Positions 1 to 5,992 of a stretch of DNA of 7,545 nucleotides are shown piece after piece. Position numbers and translations under genes: made by a program. A model generated the notes under the pieces. The model had not been told where the DNA came from. It saw only the letters and a program-made list of their open reading frames with translations, and did not search any database. Within the stretch, counting starts at the first letter, position 1. The number at the start of each line of letters is the position of its first letter. Source of the DNA: Bacteroidota bacterium (GTDB taxonomy: Bacteria; Bacteroidota; Bacteroidia; Chitinophagales; UBA2359); contig JAHDGP010000225.1 of the NCBI GenBank assembly GCA_020627525.1, positions 1-7,545 on the forward strand, given 5' to 3'.

Positions 1-21
1 ACGAGGTTTTTAAAACCTCGT
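1..21 (-). terminator. Hairpin cut by the window edge, possible terminator of the kinase gene
   Basis: The first 21 bases form a perfect hairpin: a 10-base arm (1-10), one central base (11) and the complementary arm (12-21). Bases 22-26 (aggtc) would lengthen the stem if the sequence left of the window ends in gacct, so the true structure is probably longer. It lies 26 bases past the stop codon of the minus-strand kinase, where a terminator is expected. The T-rich stretches belong to the stem itself, and any trailing T run would lie outside the window, so termination is inferred. Confidence 0.4.
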
Positions 22-47
22 AGGTCTAAAATCTCGTAGGTCTAAAA
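16..47. repeat. Tandem 16-bp repeat, two copies
   Basis: Two adjacent 16-base units differ only at their first base: cctcgtaggtctaaaa at 16-31 and tctcgtaggtctaaaa at 32-47. The first unit overlaps the right arm of the hairpin at 1-21, so the second looks like a duplication of the hairpin arm. The block ends one base before the kinase stop codon. No function can be assigned. It may be the margin of a larger repeat array that continues left of the window. Confidence 0.7.
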
Positions 48-683
48 CTACAATTTCAAATGATGAATACCAGGAGTATATTCTTTAGTAACCGCTTCCT
101 TTATTTTACTATAATCTTGTTCGTTTGCCACAAAATCTAAATCATCAGAATGGATAACCAGAATCCTAAGGTGTGTATTTTTTTCGAAATAGTCAAAATA
201 AATGTCTTCTACAGATTTTAGATAAGATTTTCTTACAACTTGTTCAAAGCCTCTCCCTCTTTTTTGAATGTTTTGAACCAAGCGATCCGCTGTAGAGTGA
301 ACATAAATAAATAGTTCAGGCTCAGGCAAATCATTGAAAAACATATTAAAAATACGATCAAATAGTTCAAATTCCTGACCATTCAGATTGGCTCTGGCAT
401 AGAGAAGAGATTTTGTAAAAATATAGTCAGAGATAGTCAGATTATTGTACAAATCTAACTGACGGATTGTTTCTTTCAACTGTTGATACCTGTCAACTAA
501 AAAATACATTTCAGTTTGAAAAGCAAAGCGGTCAGGTTCGGCATAAAATGCAGCTAAAAAAGGGTTGTCGACAAATTGCTCTAAAATTAGATTGCCACCA
601 AACTCTTCAGCAAACATATTTGCAAGAGTTGTTTTGCCAGCGCCCGTATTGCCATCAATTGTAATGAAATTGTATTTGAACAT
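48..683 (-). CDS. Deoxynucleoside kinase (deoxyadenosine/deoxyguanosine kinase type)
   Basis: A 211-residue cytosolic P-loop kinase of the dNK/dCK/dGK family, which phosphorylates deoxynucleosides to monophosphates in nucleotide salvage. Visible from the ATG: the P-loop GNTGAGKTT at residues 11-19; a candidate catalytic acid E36 after the second strand (LILEQF); FQTEMYFLVDRYQQL at 55-69, containing the Q and R that contact the base and sugar in this family; SDYIFTKSLLYA at 85-96, corresponding to the family DRS-like segment; and a lid with KRGRGFE at 141-147. Length is normal for the bacterial family. An in-frame TTG lies seven codons upstream (704), but the ATG at 683 places the P-loop strand at the usual distance from the N-terminus and is preferred. 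There is no Shine-Dalgarno sequence. The gene appears monocistronic in the window. The preferred substrate (dA, dG or dC) cannot be read from sequence alone. Confidence 0.9.
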   Translation of the reverse strand: MFKYNFITIDGNTGAGKTTLANMFAEEFGGNLILEQFVDNPFLAAFYAEPDRFAFQTEMYFLVDRYQQLKETIRQLDLYNNLTISDYIFTKSLLYARANLNGQEFELFDRIFNMFFNDLPEPELFIYVHSTADRLVQNIQKRGRGFEQVVRKSYLKSVEDIYFDYFEKNTHLRILVIHSDDLDFVANEQDYSKIKEAVTKEYTPGIHHLKL

Positions 684-728
684 GTGTATTTTAAATCTGC
701 GCAAAAATAAACATTATAAGTACTTGGA

Positions 729-736
729 CAAAAGTA
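729..736 (-). promoter_or_regulatory. Candidate -7 box for the kinase gene
   Basis: Read on the minus strand this is TACTTTTG, a full match to the Bacteroidota -7 consensus TAnnTTTG, about 45 bases upstream of the kinase ATG at 683. No clear TTG sits at the expected -33 spacing, so the call rests on one short motif and its position. Confidence 0.35.
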
Positions 737-916
737 ATCCGGTAAATCAATAAAAATATTTTTTCGATTTATGAAGGGAAAAAGTCTATAATAGTAGGGT
801 TTGGGTAAACTTTTTTGACCCCTTCGCCAACGCGAACTTAAATCGGAAAAAGGCAATTTCTGAATACTGAATAGTTTTTGTTTGAATACATAGCTATTTG
901 CGAATTGAATAAATTT
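737..916. other. Gene-free stretch with no convincing feature
   Basis: Together with the repeat and terminator to its right this fills the 427-base gap between the kinase start and the TPR gene end. A reading frame across the gap exists on the minus strand, but it overlaps the kinase gene antisense and shows no recognisable domain. The only local structure is a short hairpin at 823-836 (ttcgc, four-base loop, gcgaa). I see no tRNA cloverleaf and no riboswitch that I recognise. Confidence 0.5.
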
Positions 917-1021
917 TCTAACAGCTCTAGAGAAGCTTAACTTTTGTAGCAATGTGAGGTTATGACAAAATATAAATTCCGCTAGGGTTGACAAAAGTTG
1001 AGCTCCTCTGGAGCTAATAGA
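917..1021. repeat. Inverted-repeat element, about 105 bp
   Basis: Two 31-base arms (917-947 and 991-1021) are inverted copies of each other with five mismatches. The inner 25 bases (923-947 against 991-1015) have only three. A 43-base spacer separates them. Each arm carries its own small palindrome: agctcc-tct-ggagct at 1001-1015 and the weaker agctctagagaagct at 923-937. Both arms contain aacttttgt on the side facing the spacer. Nested palindromes in inverted pairs are typical of REP/BIME-like or MITE-like elements, and similar ggagct hairpins seem familiar to me from Bacteroidota intergenic repeats. That resemblance is from memory and was not searched. No transposase lies nearby. Confidence 0.6.
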
Positions 1022-1055
1022 TAGTTTTGTTGTTATTGTATATAAAATAGTGCAT

Positions 1056-1088
1056 AAAAAAACCACCTCCTTTGGAGGTGGTTTTTTT
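1056..1088 (-). terminator. Strong rho-independent terminator after the TPR gene, bidirectional
   Basis: An 8-bp GC-rich stem (ccacctcc 1063-1070, loop ttt 1071-1073, ggaggtgg 1074-1081) is flanked by seven A (1056-1062) and seven T (1082-1088). Reading leftward from the TPR gene, whose stop codon starts 22 bases away, the hairpin is followed by a run of seven U in the RNA. The symmetry means it can also stop transcription in the other direction. It marks the end of the pdhA-TPR unit. Confidence 0.93.
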
Positions 1089-1095
1089 ATATTTT

Positions 1096-1118
1096 AAATG
1101 TAAAGTTCATTTACATTT
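1096..1118 (-). other. 9-bp hairpin spanning the TPR gene stop codon
   Basis: AAATGTAAA (1096-1104), a five-base loop (1105-1109) and TTTACATTT (1110-1118) pair perfectly, and the TPR stop codon (1111-1113) lies in one arm. It is AT-only apart from one GC pair, so it is weak. Placed just before the strong terminator, it may simply extend the 3' structure of the mRNA. Confidence 0.4.
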
Positions 1119-1932
1119 TAGCTTCTACTCTTGTTAAATATTTATCCGCTTCTGCTCCGTATTCAGATTTTGGATAATCTTTTAATTTCTCAAACATAGA
1201 TTTTGCTCCAGACATATCACCTGATTTTTCCATTGCCAAACCAGCTTTTAATAGGTACATAGGAGAAACAAAATCATTAGGATTGGTGTTTGCTGCTTTC
1301 TTATAGTAAGAAATTCCTTGAGCATCATCTCCCAATTCCATATAAGCATCACCAATGGCACCATTTGCCATTCCTGATAATATCAAATCACTACTACTAA
1401 ATCTTTTCAAGTAGTCGATTGCATTTTCAAATTCACCAAGATTAAGGTAAGAAACACCAGCATAGTAATTTGCTAAATTTCCGGCTTTACTACCACCAAA
1501 GTTGTCAGCGATGTCTAAGAATCCTGAGTAGTTACCATCTCCATTCAAAGCCAATCTAAAAGAATCAACTTCAAAATATTGTTGAGCCTGGAACATCTCT
1601 TCTACAGCACCAGATTGTTGACCTGGTTTGTAAACATTTGACCAAAAGAACCACAAGGCAGCAAGTAAACACAAACCACCAACTATTCCAATAACAACCC
1701 CTTTGTTTTTATTAACAAATTGTTCACTCTTGGATTGGAAATCTTCTATATCAAATTCTTGGTCCAACAATGTTCTTTCAAGAGTGGCAGCAGTAGTACC
1801 CTCCTCGGCAGTAGTAGCATTGTTTTTCAGACCAATAATATTTCCATTTTCATCAAACTCATACATTTGGTCTTCCTTCTCTTTCTTTGCAATGTATGGT
1901 TTTCTTTTTTTACGATTTTTGCTTTTAGGCAT
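1111..1932 (-). CDS. Membrane-anchored tetratricopeptide-repeat protein
   Basis: 273 residues. The N-terminus is strongly basic (MPKSKNRKKRKPYIAKKEKE) and followed by an acidic, flexible stretch to about residue 70. A single hydrophobic segment at about 78-97 (VVIGIVGGLCLLAALWFFW) fits a signal anchor with the C-terminal part in the periplasm. The rest contains about three TPR units (roughly 151-183, 187-220, 223-256; for example NLANYYAGVSYLNLGEFENA and YLLKAGLAMEKSGDMSGAKS). Architecture resembles YfgM-like ancillary proteins and the TPR proteins often found beside recF in Bacteroidota. Such proteins scaffold other proteins; no catalytic motif is seen and the partner is unknown. It lies 57 bases downstream of pdhA on the same strand with no obvious promoter between, so co-transcription is likely. 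The ATG at 1932 has no Shine-Dalgarno sequence. Confidence 0.88.
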   Translation of the reverse strand: MPKSKNRKKRKPYIAKKEKEDQMYEFDENGNIIGLKNNATTAEEGTTAATLERTLLDQEFDIEDFQSKSEQFVNKNKGVVIGIVGGLCLLAALWFFWSNVYKPGQQSGAVEEMFQAQQYFEVDSFRLALNGDGNYSGFLDIADNFGGSKAGNLANYYAGVSYLNLGEFENAIDYLKRFSSSDLILSGMANGAIGDAYMELGDDAQGISYYKKAANTNPNDFVSPMYLLKAGLAMEKSGDMSGAKSMFEKLKDYPKSEYGAEADKYLTRVEAKM

Positions 1933-1950
1933 CTTTATAGTTCGTTTTTA

Positions 1951-1962
1951 TATTAGCTAATA
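1951..1962. promoter_or_regulatory. 12-bp perfect palindrome between pdhA and the TPR gene
   Basis: TATTAGCTAATA is a perfect palindrome, 18 bases upstream of the TPR start codon. It could be an operator or an internal processing or translation control site. An AT-rich 12-mer palindrome can also arise by chance, so the functional call is weak. Confidence 0.3.
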
Positions 1963-1978
1963 ATTACGAAAGCGTATT

Positions 1979-1993
1979 CTAGTCAACGACTAG
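1979..1993 (-). other. Hairpin overlapping the pdhA stop codon
   Basis: CTAGTC (1979-1984), a three-base loop and GACTAG (1988-1993) form a perfect 6-bp stem that contains the pdhA stop codon (1990-1992). No T run follows on the minus strand, so it is not a typical terminator. It could mark an mRNA processing or 3'-end protection point between pdhA and the TPR gene. Confidence 0.4.
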
Positions 1994-3033
1994 TCCTTTA
2001 TATACGGATAATCATGCTGAATGTATACATCTTCAAACAATTCCGCTGCTTTGGGCAATTCTGACTCCTCAGCAAATTTAACACTTTCTTCAACAATAGC
2101 TTTAACTTTAGCTTCTATACTTTCAATCCAAGCTTTTGTTGCATATTTTTTCTTAAGAATAATATTTCTTACCTGTTCGATTGGGTCACGATCTTTATAA
2201 GACGCAACTTCATCCTTTGTACGATACTTTTGAGGGTCTGACATTGAGTGTCCCTTGTATCTGTATGTTTTGATTTCTAAAAAGTAAGGACCCTTACCAC
2301 TTCTCGCATGTTCTGCAGCTTTGCCAATAGCTTTGTGAACCGCCTCAACATTCATCCCATCTACTGGTTCGCTAGGCATATCATAGGCTTCTCCCAAAGT
2401 GAAAATGTCTCTAACATTAGAAGTACGTTCCACAGAAGTTCCCATAGCGTAGTGATTATTCTCACAAACAAAAACAACTGGCAATTTCCAAGTCATCGCC
2501 ATATTGAATGTTTCATGCAAAGAACCCTGCCTTGCAGCACCATCTCCAAACATTGTAATAGCTACATTTCCTGTTTTGTTATACTTTTCAGCAAAAGCCA
2601 ATCCAGCACCCATCGGAATTTGTGCTCCAACTATACCATGTCCTCCTACAAAATTATGCTCTTTGGAAAAGAAATGCATCGAACCACCTTTACCTTTTGT
2701 ACAGCCAGTCGATTTGCCAAACAATTCCGCCATACAAGCATTTGCAGAAATTCCCCTTGCCAGTCCTAAACCATGATCACGGTATGCAGTCATTATTTTA
2801 TCTTCAGGATTTAAAGCGGAAATCATTCCAGCTGAAACGGCCTCTTGTCCAATATATAAATGGCAAAAACCACGTATTTTTTGTTGACCATAAAGCATAC
2901 CTGCCTTTTCCTCAAACTTTCTTTGCAAAAGCATAGATTCAAACCACTCTAAATATGTCCCTTTAGTGATCTTTTTAACTCCACTGCTTTTGGTAGTCGC
3001 CTTTTTCGATTTTGTGGTTTTCTTTTTGACCAT
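1990..3033 (-). CDS. pdhA: Pyruvate dehydrogenase E1 component, alpha subunit
   Basis: 347 residues. With E1 beta it forms the thiamine-diphosphate enzyme that decarboxylates pyruvate and transfers the acetyl group to lipoyl-E2, feeding acetyl-CoA to the citrate and glyoxylate cycles in the cytosol. Visible: the family opening FCHLYIGQEAVSAG (56-69), YRDHG (84-88), KGKGGSMHFF (113-122), GGHGIVGAQIPMGAG (130-144), the TPP/Mg motif from GDG (163-165) to ENN (191-193), and the loop YRYKGHSMSDP (258-268), the counterpart of the phosphorylation loop in mitochondrial E1 alpha. Sequence style (HSMSDP, GFCHLY) favours PDH over branched-chain E1 alpha. The first 22 or so residues are a Lys/Thr/Ser-rich tail before the usual start of the domain (ITKGTYLEWF). 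No E1 beta or E2 gene is adjacent, so the partner subunit must be encoded elsewhere. The next gene downstream is the TPR protein. Confidence 0.95.
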   Translation of the reverse strand: MVKKKTTKSKKATTKSSGVKKITKGTYLEWFESMLLQRKFEEKAGMLYGQQKIRGFCHLYIGQEAVSAGMISALNPEDKIMTAYRDHGLGLARGISANACMAELFGKSTGCTKGKGGSMHFFSKEHNFVGGHGIVGAQIPMGAGLAFAEKYNKTGNVAITMFGDGAARQGSLHETFNMAMTWKLPVVFVCENNHYAMGTSVERTSNVRDIFTLGEAYDMPSEPVDGMNVEAVHKAIGKAAEHARSGKGPYFLEIKTYRYKGHSMSDPQKYRTKDEVASYKDRDPIEQVRNIILKKKYATKAWIESIEAKVKAIVEESVKFAEESELPKAAELFEDVYIQHDYPYIKD

Positions 3034-3051
3034 ACTTTATAAAAATTTTCG

Positions 3052-3059
3052 CAAAAATA
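3052..3059 (-). promoter_or_regulatory. Candidate -7 box of pdhA
   Basis: On the minus strand this reads TATTTTTG, a full match to the Bacteroidota TAnnTTTG box, 18 bases before the pdhA ATG. A CTG (consensus TTG) lies 19 bases upstream of it at the expected -33 spacing. The transcript would have a very short leader. Confidence 0.45.
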
Positions 3060-3081
3060 CTGAAAAATATCCATATTTCAG
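3060..3081. promoter_or_regulatory. Imperfect palindrome inside the pdhA promoter spacer
   Basis: ctgaaaaatat on the left and atatttcag on the right are inverted copies apart from two extra A bases, centred on cc at about 3071-3072. It fills the space between the -33 and -7 positions proposed for pdhA, where a bound repressor would block polymerase. Operator function is inferred from location only. Confidence 0.3.
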
Positions 3082-3194
3082 CGTAATTCGTGCTTAGTAA
3101 TTCAACGAAATTGCTTAAAGTTGAGGTTTTATTTTATATGAGATGTGTTTTTAGTCAACAGGATACTAATTTTTAAAGGATTTGGTGTCTGTTT

Positions 3195-3202
3195 TAGATT
3201 TG
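3195..3202 (+). promoter_or_regulatory. Candidate -7 box of recF
   Basis: TAGATTTG matches TAnnTTTG in full, 100 bases upstream of the recF start. The nearest TTG (3182-3184) is only 10 bases away, too close for a standard -33 box. This is the best motif on the plus strand in the divergent region, but it is weakly supported. Confidence 0.25.
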
Positions 3203-3302
3203 GAAATAGCTGGATTCTATCAATGCAAATACGTATGAAATTTTAACATTTAGGTACTTAAATCCATCAATTCTAAACAATTTTTTAAAGAACTTCAATA
3301 CA

Positions 3303-4391
3303 GTGCAGTTAAAATCCATCAAAATCACAAACTTTAAGAATTATGCGACCTTCAACGCATCTTTTCATCCAAAGTTGAATATCATTACAGGGCTTAATGG
3401 GACGGGTAAAACAAATTTACTCGACGCAATTTATTACCTCTGTTTTTGTAAAAGTTACTTTCAAAGCTCAGATGCTGCGAATGTGCTGCATGAAGAATCA
3501 TATTTTCGTTTAGATGGTAGTTTTTGGGATGAAAACAAAGAAGAGGAGTTGGCTGATATAGGATGTGCTTATATGCGGAATAAAAAGAAGGTGATAGAAA
3601 AAAATAAAATTGCCTATGAAAAAATTGCGGAACACATCGGTTTTTGTCCCCTTGTTTTTATTGAACCAGATGATGTGCAAATCATAAAAGGTGGAGGCGC
3701 CAACAGACGAAAGTTGATGGATGTTACTTTGGCTCAGTATGACAAAGATTATTTGCAAGCTTTGATGGTTTATGAACGGAATCGCAAACAACGAAATGCA
3801 TTGCTAAAACAATTTGCAAGCCGTCAAACATTTGATCAAACTTTGATCAATATTTATGATGAACAATTGATTTCAACAGGAACGCAAATTTTTAATAAAC
3901 GACAAGAAATGTTGGAATTGTTAAATCCTATTTTTTTGGAGGTTTATAAAGAAATTTCAGGTGATAAGGAAATTGTCAATTTCAATTATCAATCGCAACT
4001 TTCAGAAGCACCTTTTGAAGACTTGTTGAAATCATCCATCCAGAAAGACAGAATAATACAACGAACGAGTTGTGGCATTCATAAAGATGATTGGCAATTT
4101 GAAATTAAAAACAGAGATTTGAAAAAGCTAGGCTCACAAGGTCAACAAAAGTCGTTTTTGATTTCATTGAAACTATCAACCTTTCATTTGTTAAAATCAA
4201 AGATGAATAAAATGCCCATTATATTGATGGATGATATTTTTGATAAATTAGACAATGAACGCATCGAACAATTAATAAAAATTGTTGGTGCTGATGAATT
4301 TGGACAAATTTTTATCACCAATACCGATGAAAAAAAATTGCGGGATATTTTGAATAAAATGCAATTGGATGGGGAGTATTTCACCACATAA
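3303..4391 (+). CDS. recF: DNA replication and repair protein RecF
   Basis: 362 residues, normal length. RecF is an SMC-like ABC ATPase that binds single-strand/double-strand DNA junctions and, with RecO and RecR, loads RecA at gaps and stalled forks. Visible: N-terminal MQLKSIKITNFKNY typical of the family, Walker A GLNGTGKT (30-37), the family segment FIEPDDVQIIKGGGANRRK (119-137), the ABC signature LGSQGQQKS (276-284), Walker B ending ILMDD (307-311) and D-loop DKLD (314-317). The start is GTG: no ATG is available at the right place and this codon gives exactly the expected family N-terminus. No Shine-Dalgarno sequence is present. It is divergent from pdhA and convergent with the regulator gene. 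The DUF721 gene that often follows recF in Bacteroidota is not here. Confidence 0.96.
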   Translation: MQLKSIKITNFKNYATFNASFHPKLNIITGLNGTGKTNLLDAIYYLCFCKSYFQSSDAANVLHEESYFRLDGSFWDENKEEELADIGCAYMRNKKKVIEKNKIAYEKIAEHIGFCPLVFIEPDDVQIIKGGGANRRKLMDVTLAQYDKDYLQALMVYERNRKQRNALLKQFASRQTFDQTLINIYDEQLISTGTQIFNKRQEMLELLNPIFLEVYKEISGDKEIVNFNYQSQLSEAPFEDLLKSSIQKDRIIQRTSCGIHKDDWQFEIKNRDLKKLGSQGQQKSFLISLKLSTFHLLKSKMNKMPIILMDDIFDKLDNERIEQLIKIVGADEFGQIFITNTDEKKLRDILNKMQLDGEYFTT

Positions 4392-4418
4392 TATTTTATT
4401 GCATTTGCATGGCAGTAC

Positions 4419-4459
4419 AGACGCAATATATTGCCTCTCTATAAATGCAATATATTGCA
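4419..4459. repeat. Pair of identical GCAATATATTGC palindromes between convergent genes
   Basis: The 12-bp palindrome GCAATATATTGC occurs at 4423-4434 and again at 4447-4458, with start points 24 bases apart. The first extends to a 20-base hairpin (4419-4438; aga and tct outer arms, one C-C mismatch). The second extends to 14 bases (4446-4459). They fill the 76-base gap between the recF stop and the regulator stop. A bidirectional terminator role is plausible from location, but neither hairpin is GC-rich nor followed by a clean T run, so a dispersed repeat or protein-binding pair is equally possible. Confidence 0.6.
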
Positions 4460-4467
4460 ATGCTACA

Positions 4468-5943
4468 TTACAATTTCCGCAATGCCGATTCAATTTCAAT
4501 CAATTCATTTTCTTTTTCTAAAATTTCAGGATACGCCGTTCTTTCTGAACAATCAGAAATCGAACAACGCTGACATGTTGTGTGAACCAATTTTGTTTTT
4601 AGGTTTGGATCTTTTAAAAAATTTATTTGTTCATTCAATTCCTTGTTTATTTTTAAACCCAAGTTTACGCTGGTTCCTTCTTTGGTATTCTTATGATTCT
4701 TTTTTGCAATGGATAATAACAAATAGGCATTGTCAGAATCGTGATAATCCGAAATTTGTCCATCAGCAAGGTAAGGTTTTTTGAGCACCTTTTCCATTCT
4801 CAATTTTTTTAGGATTTCAATAGAAATCCATCTCCTACAATATTTTTCGTCAGTATAATTGGTATATGGCTCGTGCAGCTGACTTAGATGTAATTCTTTT
4901 GTAATGGCAAATGTCTCTAAATCACTGCTGCTATGTAAACGCAAGAAGAATAAATCATTTATACCAAAGTGTTTGGGCAAAATGTTAGTCAACCTTTGAA
5001 ACAACATTTCAGGTGTGACATTGTTTTTTTTGAGTAAATTAAGTAAAAAGTCAGGATTCCATTTTGTTGATTGAAAGAAAGTCTTCATATCTTTTATGAT
5101 GGCACTTTCATCCAATAATAATGCAACTGCAAAATAAGAAGCTTTAAAATTGCTCAACAGTTTTTCATAATTACTGGCGTCAATGATTCTTGTTTCGTAA
5201 GGACGTTCTTCTAAATTTAAATATTGAAATCCTATTTCACGAGCAACCAAAAAACGGATTTGCTCATCTGACAAATCGCTGTTGAGAAACAAAATATTTT
5301 TTTTGCTATTGTAAAATGATCTTATTTCATTCAGAGCCTTATTGATGTTTAGACTGTTGTCATCAATAGAAATTTCATAGTTCTTTTTTAATAAATCAAT
5401 GAGTTTTTTAGTTTTGAGAATAGTAGAATTTTTTAGCTTGTTTTCCTTTTTGAATTGAATAGCACTTTTTTCAACATCTTCAAAATAATTGTTTTGAATG
5501 TTTTGATATGAACGCAATGCAGTCAAGTAAAAATTTTCTTGCGTCATATGATAACTTCTGATGGTCGTTTCCAGTGTGCTTACCAATGCGTTAACACGGT
5601 CAGGGGCATCTAAAAACATTTCTATCAGTTTAGAACGATCTATTCCAAAGGAATCCAAAGGAAAGACTTTAAAGAAATCTGATTTGATCAAATCCAAGAT
5701 CGGACGAAGGTGTTTTGTGGAGGTTGTACTCACTAAAGAATCATAATCTACCTCAAAAACTTCAGCCAATTTTATGATTTTATCATATTTAGGATACTTT
5801 TTTCCTTTCTCAATTTCGTGAATATAAGATAGTCCTATGCCTGTTTGACCTGCTAAATCTTTATAAGATAAATTTTTACTTCTACGTAAATATTTGATTT
5901 TCAATCCAAATATGAGTTTGACTAGTTCTTTGTCTTTAATCAT
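4468..5943 (-). CDS. XRE-family regulator of the RamB/PrpR/ScfR type
   Basis: 491 residues. Residues 10-70 form a Cro/C1 helix-turn-helix (SYKDLAGQTGIGLSYIHEIE at 26-45, then KGKKYPKYDKIIKLAEVFEV). A helical linker follows to about 200. Residues about 205-345 resemble the IrrE/ImmA-like central domain, but where the zinc HExxH is expected the sequence reads REIGF (235-239), so protease activity is unlikely. The C-terminal part (about 345-491) has C369 (YCRRW) and C457-x2-C460-x4-C465, the cysteine layout I associate with RamB/PrpR, where cysteines hold a [4Fe-4S] cluster and the region binds acyl-CoA. Those relatives control glyoxylate or methylcitrate genes in actinobacteria. Divergent arrangement with malate synthase supports the same job here. 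Family and role are inferred by homology from memory; repressor or activator cannot be told. Confidence 0.82.
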   Translation of the reverse strand: MIKDKELVKLIFGLKIKYLRRSKNLSYKDLAGQTGIGLSYIHEIEKGKKYPKYDKIIKLAEVFEVDYDSLVSTTSTKHLRPILDLIKSDFFKVFPLDSFGIDRSKLIEMFLDAPDRVNALVSTLETTIRSYHMTQENFYLTALRSYQNIQNNYFEDVEKSAIQFKKENKLKNSTILKTKKLIDLLKKNYEISIDDNSLNINKALNEIRSFYNSKKNILFLNSDLSDEQIRFLVAREIGFQYLNLEERPYETRIIDASNYEKLLSNFKASYFAVALLLDESAIIKDMKTFFQSTKWNPDFLLNLLKKNNVTPEMLFQRLTNILPKHFGINDLFFLRLHSSSDLETFAITKELHLSQLHEPYTNYTDEKYCRRWISIEILKKLRMEKVLKKPYLADGQISDYHDSDNAYLLLSIAKKNHKNTKEGTSVNLGLKINKELNEQINFLKDPNLKTKLVHTTCQRCSISDCSERTAYPEILEKENELIEIESALRKL

Positions 5944-5958
5944 TGAAACACTTTTGTG

Positions 5959-5966
5959 TAAATGTA
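5959..5966 (-). promoter_or_regulatory. Weak candidate -7 box of the regulator gene
   Basis: Minus-strand TACATTTA matches seven of eight positions of TAnnTTTG, 15 bases upstream of the regulator ATG. No TTG is placed clearly at -33. Confidence 0.25.
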
Positions 5967-5992
5967 GTAAAATATGTTTTAAAAATATATTT

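Noticed and set aside
1..47. Start of a CRISPR array
   Set aside because: The repeats are contiguous 16-mers with no spacers, and no cas gene is present.
684..704. TTG start that would lengthen the kinase by seven residues
   Set aside because: The ATG at 683 gives the usual distance between N-terminus and P-loop; the extra residues have no family counterpart.
823..836. ttcgc-caac-gcgaa hairpin as a terminator or tRNA remnant
   Set aside because: A 5-bp stem without a T run, and no tRNA-like arms around it; it can occur by chance.
587..1066. 159-codon open frame on the minus strand across the kinase start and the gap
   Set aside because: It overlaps the 5' end of the kinase gene in another frame, runs through the inverted-repeat element and into the terminator, and has no recognisable domain.
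2308..2936. Three open frames on the plus strand inside pdhA
   Set aside because: They are antisense to a clearly conserved pdhA gene and show no domain; they are compositional shadows.
3510..3791. Minus-strand open frame inside recF
   Set aside because: Antisense to conserved RecF sequence with no independent support.
4431..4784. 117-codon plus-strand open frame over the regulator 3' end
   Set aside because: It begins in the palindromic gap and is antisense to the cysteine-rich end of the regulator, which is conserved in pattern; no domain.
4468..5943. Regulator read as an ImmA/IrrE-type protease or a toxin-antitoxin component
   Set aside because: The HExxH motif is missing, no partner gene is adjacent, and the cysteine layout plus the aceB neighbour fit a metabolic regulator better.
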